NCBI GenBank assembly: GCA_022701925.1
Contig: JAKONM010000330.1
Location: 1-11,851, forward strand
From: Microbacteriaceae bacterium
GTDB lineage: Bacteria > Actinomycetota > Actinomycetes > Actinomycetales > Microbacteriaceae
Length of the DNA stretch: 11,851 nt
Direction: 5' to 3'
Shown: in pieces, positions 9,649 to 11,851 of the stretch
Numbering within the stretch: the stretch's first letter is position 1
Layout: every line of letters starts with the position of its first letter
The notes under the pieces: model-generated
Databases searched by the model: none
Seen by the model: only the letters and a program-made list of their open reading frames with translations
Told to the model about the DNA's origin: nothing
Position numbers and translations under genes: made by a program

Positions 9649-10215
9649 TCAGACCAGTCCGACCAGCGCCCGGGCCTCCGCCGCCCCGGGCTCCTCGGCG
9701 TACGCGCCGCGGGCGGCCAGCGTCGTGACGGTCGCACCGTGGATGCGCGGACCGCGCACGGCCACGCAGTCGTGCTCGGCGGTCGCCGTGACCAGCACGC
9801 CCGCGGCGCCGAGGGCGACGTGCACGGCGTCCGCGATCTCGTCCGTCATCCGCTCCTGCACCTGCGGACGCGCCGCCACCGTCTCGACCGCGGCGACCAG
9901 GGCGCCCAGCCCCGCGACGCGGTCGCCCGGCAGGTAGGCGATGGCGACCGTGCCGGCGAAGCGCAGCAGGTGGTGCTCGCAGGTGGAGCGGAACGGCACG
10001 TCCCGGAAGGCGACCGGCCCGCGCGCGGTCAGCCCGGGCACCGCGGCCGCGGCCAGCGGCGGCACGGGATCGGCGTCGACGCCGGCGAACAGCTCGGCAC
10101 CGAGGCGCGCGACCCGGTGTGGCGTGCGCGCCAGCGCCGGTCGCTCGGGATCGATGCCGAGCGCCCGCAGGTACTCGGCGATCGCCCGCTCCGCGCGCTC
10201 CAGGTCGGGGGTCAC
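9649..10215 (-). CDS. folE: GTP cyclohydrolase I-like FolE with altered triphosphate site
   Basis: FolE converts GTP to 7,8-dihydroneopterin triphosphate, the first pterin step of folate synthesis. From GTG 10215, whose GTGA overlaps the folB/folK stop and is preceded by GGAGGAG, it has 188 residues. TPHRVAR (31-37), STCEHHLLRF (77-86), RPQVQER (116-122) and AEHDCVAVRG (146-155) identify the family. The zinc ligands of the E. coli enzyme correspond, with a constant offset of 31, to C79, H82 and C150; catalytic H81 and H148, E121 and R154 are also kept. By contrast the E. coli stretch GLSKINR reads GLGALVA, so Ser135, Lys136 and Arg139 become G104, A105 and A108. I recall Micrococcales sequences with similar loss. 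It may still be a cyclohydrolase with changed triphosphate binding; the annotation as FolE is likely but the reaction is not proven. Confidence 0.88.
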   Translation of the reverse strand: MTPDLERAERAIAEYLRALGIDPERPALARTPHRVARLGAELFAGVDADPVPPLAAAAVPGLTARGPVAFRDVPFRSTCEHHLLRFAGTVAIAYLPGDRVAGLGALVAAVETVAARPQVQERMTDEIADAVHVALGAAGVLVTATAEHDCVAVRGPRIHGATVTTLAARGAYAEEPGAAEARALVGLV

Positions 10216-11066
10216 CGCTCCTCCAGGGCCGCCAGCAGGTGCCGCACCGACCCGCGGCCGGCCAGCCGCGCCTGCGGGTCGGCCTCGAGCCACGGCGCCA
10301 GCACGAAGGCGCGCTCGTGCGCGCGCGGGTGCGGCAGCGTCAGCCCCGGCTCGTCGATCGCGTCGTCGCCGTGCGCGATCAGGTCCAGGTCCAGCGTCCG
10401 GTCGCCCCAGCGCTCGCCGCGGGTGCGGCCGAAGACCTGCTCGATCGCCAGCAGCGCGGCCAGCAGGTCGCGGGGGGAGAGCGAGGAGCGGCCGAGCAGC
10501 ACGCGGTTGCGGTAGCGGGGCCGCGACCCGTCCGGGCCGGCGGTGGTGACGGCGATCGTCTCGTGGGAGCCCGACACCGCGGTGACGACGAGGCCCGGCA
10601 GCCGGTGGAGCGCCGCGACGGCGGCGTCGAGGGTCCGCTCGACGTCGCCCAGGTTGCCCCCCATCGCGACCACGACGGGCCGGTCACCGTCGGCCCGCCG
10701 CCGCTCCACCCGCACGGCGACGTCGCCGAACGGCACGGGGATCGGTGCGGCGGGCTTGTGCACCACGACCACGACGCGCTGCACCCGGTCGTCCTGCAGC
10801 GCGACGCCCGCGATGCGGTCGGCCAGCGTCTCGATGAGGTCGACGGGGTCGCGCTCGATCGCCGCGACGACCTGCTCGGCCAGCTCGCCGTAGTGCACCG
10901 TCGCGGTCACCCGGTCGGTGGCGGCGGCGACGGAGAGCGGCAGCTCGAGCTCCAGGTCCACGACGAACTCCTGGCCGTCCCGGCGCTCCTCCGGCAGCAC
11001 GCCGTGGTGCCCGAAGCCGCGGACGCCGCGCAGGACGATGCGGTCGCCGCCCGGCACCGGGTTCAT
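10212..11066 (-). CDS. folBK: Bifunctional dihydroneopterin aldolase / HPPK (FolB-FolK fusion)
   Basis: One 284-residue protein carries two folate steps. Residues about 8-123 are dihydroneopterin aldolase: LRGVRGFGHHGVLPEER (12-28) holds the active-site glutamate region, DLIETLADRI (76-85) the substrate-anchoring glutamate, and VHKPAAPIP (102-110) the catalytic lysine. Residues about 130-284 are 6-hydroxymethyl-7,8-dihydropterin pyrophosphokinase: VAMGGNLGD (133-141), RWGDRTLDLDLI (219-230) with the metal-binding aspartates, and LPHPRAHERAFVLAPWLE (244-261). A short Arg/Asp linker (122-129) joins them. The start is ATG 11066, which overlaps the folP TGA as ATGA; longer in-frame starts would run into folP. 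The fusion lets one polypeptide take dihydroneopterin to the pyrophosphorylated pterin needed by FolP. No frameshift or missing motif is seen. Confidence 0.95.
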   Translation of the reverse strand: MNPVPGGDRIVLRGVRGFGHHGVLPEERRDGQEFVVDLELELPLSVAAATDRVTATVHYGELAEQVVAAIERDPVDLIETLADRIAGVALQDDRVQRVVVVVHKPAAPIPVPFGDVAVRVERRRADGDRPVVVAMGGNLGDVERTLDAAVAALHRLPGLVVTAVSGSHETIAVTTAGPDGSRPRYRNRVLLGRSSLSPRDLLAALLAIEQVFGRTRGERWGDRTLDLDLIAHGDDAIDEPGLTLPHPRAHERAFVLAPWLEADPQARLAGRGSVRHLLAALEER

Positions 11067-11851
11067 GCCGCGGCCCGCATGCGGAGGGCGACGGAGGTCG
11101 CGAGCCGGGTGGCGGCCACGTCGTGCACGCGCAGCCCCCACACCCGCCCGGTCAGCAGCGCGGAGAGCGCAGCGGTGGCCGGGTCCCGCGCGACGGCGGG
11201 CGCGCCCTCCGGCAGCAGCGGAGCGAGGAACCGCTTGCGGGACGCGCCGACCAGCAGCCGCACGCCCGGGAAGGCCGCCGACAGGTCGTCGATGCGGGCG
11301 AGCAGGGCCCAGCTCTCGTCCGCGGTCTTCGAGAACCCGATGCCCGGGTCGAGGACCAGGCGCTCGGCGGCGACGCCGGCCCCGACCGCCGCGTCGACCC
11401 GCCGGCGCAGGTCGTCGATCACCTCGGCGACGACGTCCGCGTACCCGCCGGCCGCTCCGGCGGGCCCCCGGGAGTGCATCACGACGTAGTCGCCGGTGAC
11501 CCCCGCGACGACCTCGAGCATGGCGGGGTCGCCCGCGCCGCCGTCGACGTCGTTGACGACGGAGGCGCCGGCCGCCGCCGCGGCGGCGGCGACCGCGGCC
11601 CGGCGGGTGTCGATGCTGACCCGCACGCCCGCCTCCGCCAGCCCGCGCACGACGGGCAGCACGCGCCGCAGCTCCTCGCGCGGATCGACGGGCTGCGCGC
11701 CGGGCCGCGTGGACTCGCCGCCGACGTCGACCAGGTCCGCCCCGTCCTCGACGAGCCGCCGGCCGCGGGCGATGGCGACGTCGGGGTCCAGGTGCTCACC
11801 GCCGTCGCTGAACGAGTCCGGCGTCGTGTTCAGGACGCCGAACAGCACGGG
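11063..11851 (-). CDS. folP: Dihydropteroate synthase FolP (5' end beyond window)
   Basis: FolP condenses the pterin pyrophosphate with p-aminobenzoate to give dihydropteroate, and is the sulfonamide target. The frame runs off the right edge; the first readable codons give PVLFGVLNTTPDSFSDGG, where the GTG at 11848 is probably an internal valine, so about 10-20 residues are missing. Family blocks follow in order: the loop NTTPDSFSDGG, VDVGGESTRPGAQPV, VSIDTRRAAVA, ASVVNDVDGG, YVVMHSRG, LVLDPGIGFSKT, LLVGASRKRFL and LRVHDVAATR. All catalytic segments, including the R-x-H at the end, are present, so the enzyme should be active. It is the first visible gene of the minus-strand folate operon, and its stop overlaps the folB/folK start by four bases, suggesting translational coupling. 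A gene further upstream (outside the window) may belong to the same operon. Confidence 0.96.
   Translation of the reverse strand, partial: PVLFGVLNTTPDSFSDGGEHLDPDVAIARGRRLVEDGADLVDVGGESTRPGAQPVDPREELRRVLPVVRGLAEAGVRVSIDTRRAAVAAAAAAAGASVVNDVDGGAGDPAMLEVVAGVTGDYVVMHSRGPAGAAGGYADVVAEVIDDLRRRVDAAVGAGVAAERLVLDPGIGFSKTADESWALLARIDDLSAAFPGVRLLVGASRKRFLAPLLPEGAPAVARDPATAALSALLTGRVWGLRVHDVAATRLATSVALRMRAAA

Noticed and set aside
10119..11489. 456-codon plus-strand frame opposite the folate genes
   Set aside because: Antisense to folE, folB/folK and folP, which have full family motifs; the translation is low in complexity.

Overview
The window is visibly very GC-rich with dense, tightly packed genes. 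Monoderm actinobacterial markers point to a high-GC actinomycete: a DnaK without the large insertion of proteobacterial homologues, an HspR-type MerR repressor inside the dnaK operon, HAIR-like operators, and a B-box/rhomboid-fold membrane protein. The exact style of DnaJ (no zinc finger, N-terminus MASQDWFEKDF), HspR and the short ClpB resembles what I recall of Micrococcales, possibly Microbacteriaceae. That placement rests on memory, not on a search. I saw no insertion sequence, tRNA, rRNA, CRISPR or prophage signal.

Layout. Bases 1-362 (minus) hold the N-terminal part of an Atg22/UMF1-like MFS transporter that runs off the left edge. Divergent from it, 498-1415 (plus) encodes a zinc-finger plus rhomboid-fold membrane protein that seems to lack the catalytic histidine. 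Bases 1416-1567 form a compact heat-shock control region: two HAIR-like operators 63 bp apart flank a plausible promoter, with a further 9-bp inverted repeat around the -10/start region. It drives dnaK-grpE-dnaJ-hspR-clpB (1568-7769), which encodes the Hsp70 machine, the disaggregase that works with it, and the repressor that shuts the operon down. A 15-bp inverted repeat sits between dnaJ and hspR. A perfect 22-bp hairpin closes the operon. Then come a small alkaline-phosphatase-superfamily hydrolase (7870-8667) and a 97-residue membrane protein (8682-8975), both plus.

From the right edge a minus-strand folate operon, folP - folB/folK fusion - folE, is tightly coupled by 4-bp ATGA and GTGA overlaps. 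It is followed by a nitroreductase (8984-9571, minus), which meets the small membrane protein tail to tail with 8 bp between them. FolE makes dihydroneopterin triphosphate, FolB and FolK convert dihydroneopterin to the pyrophosphorylated pterin, and FolP joins it to p-aminobenzoate.

Most of the window is conserved core genome. I do not see a clearly new system. The points most worth a second look are the architecture of the dnaK control region, the ClpB that lacks its N domain, the FolE that has lost three triphosphate-site residues while keeping its zinc site, the probable pseudo-rhomboid, and the hairpin before hspR.
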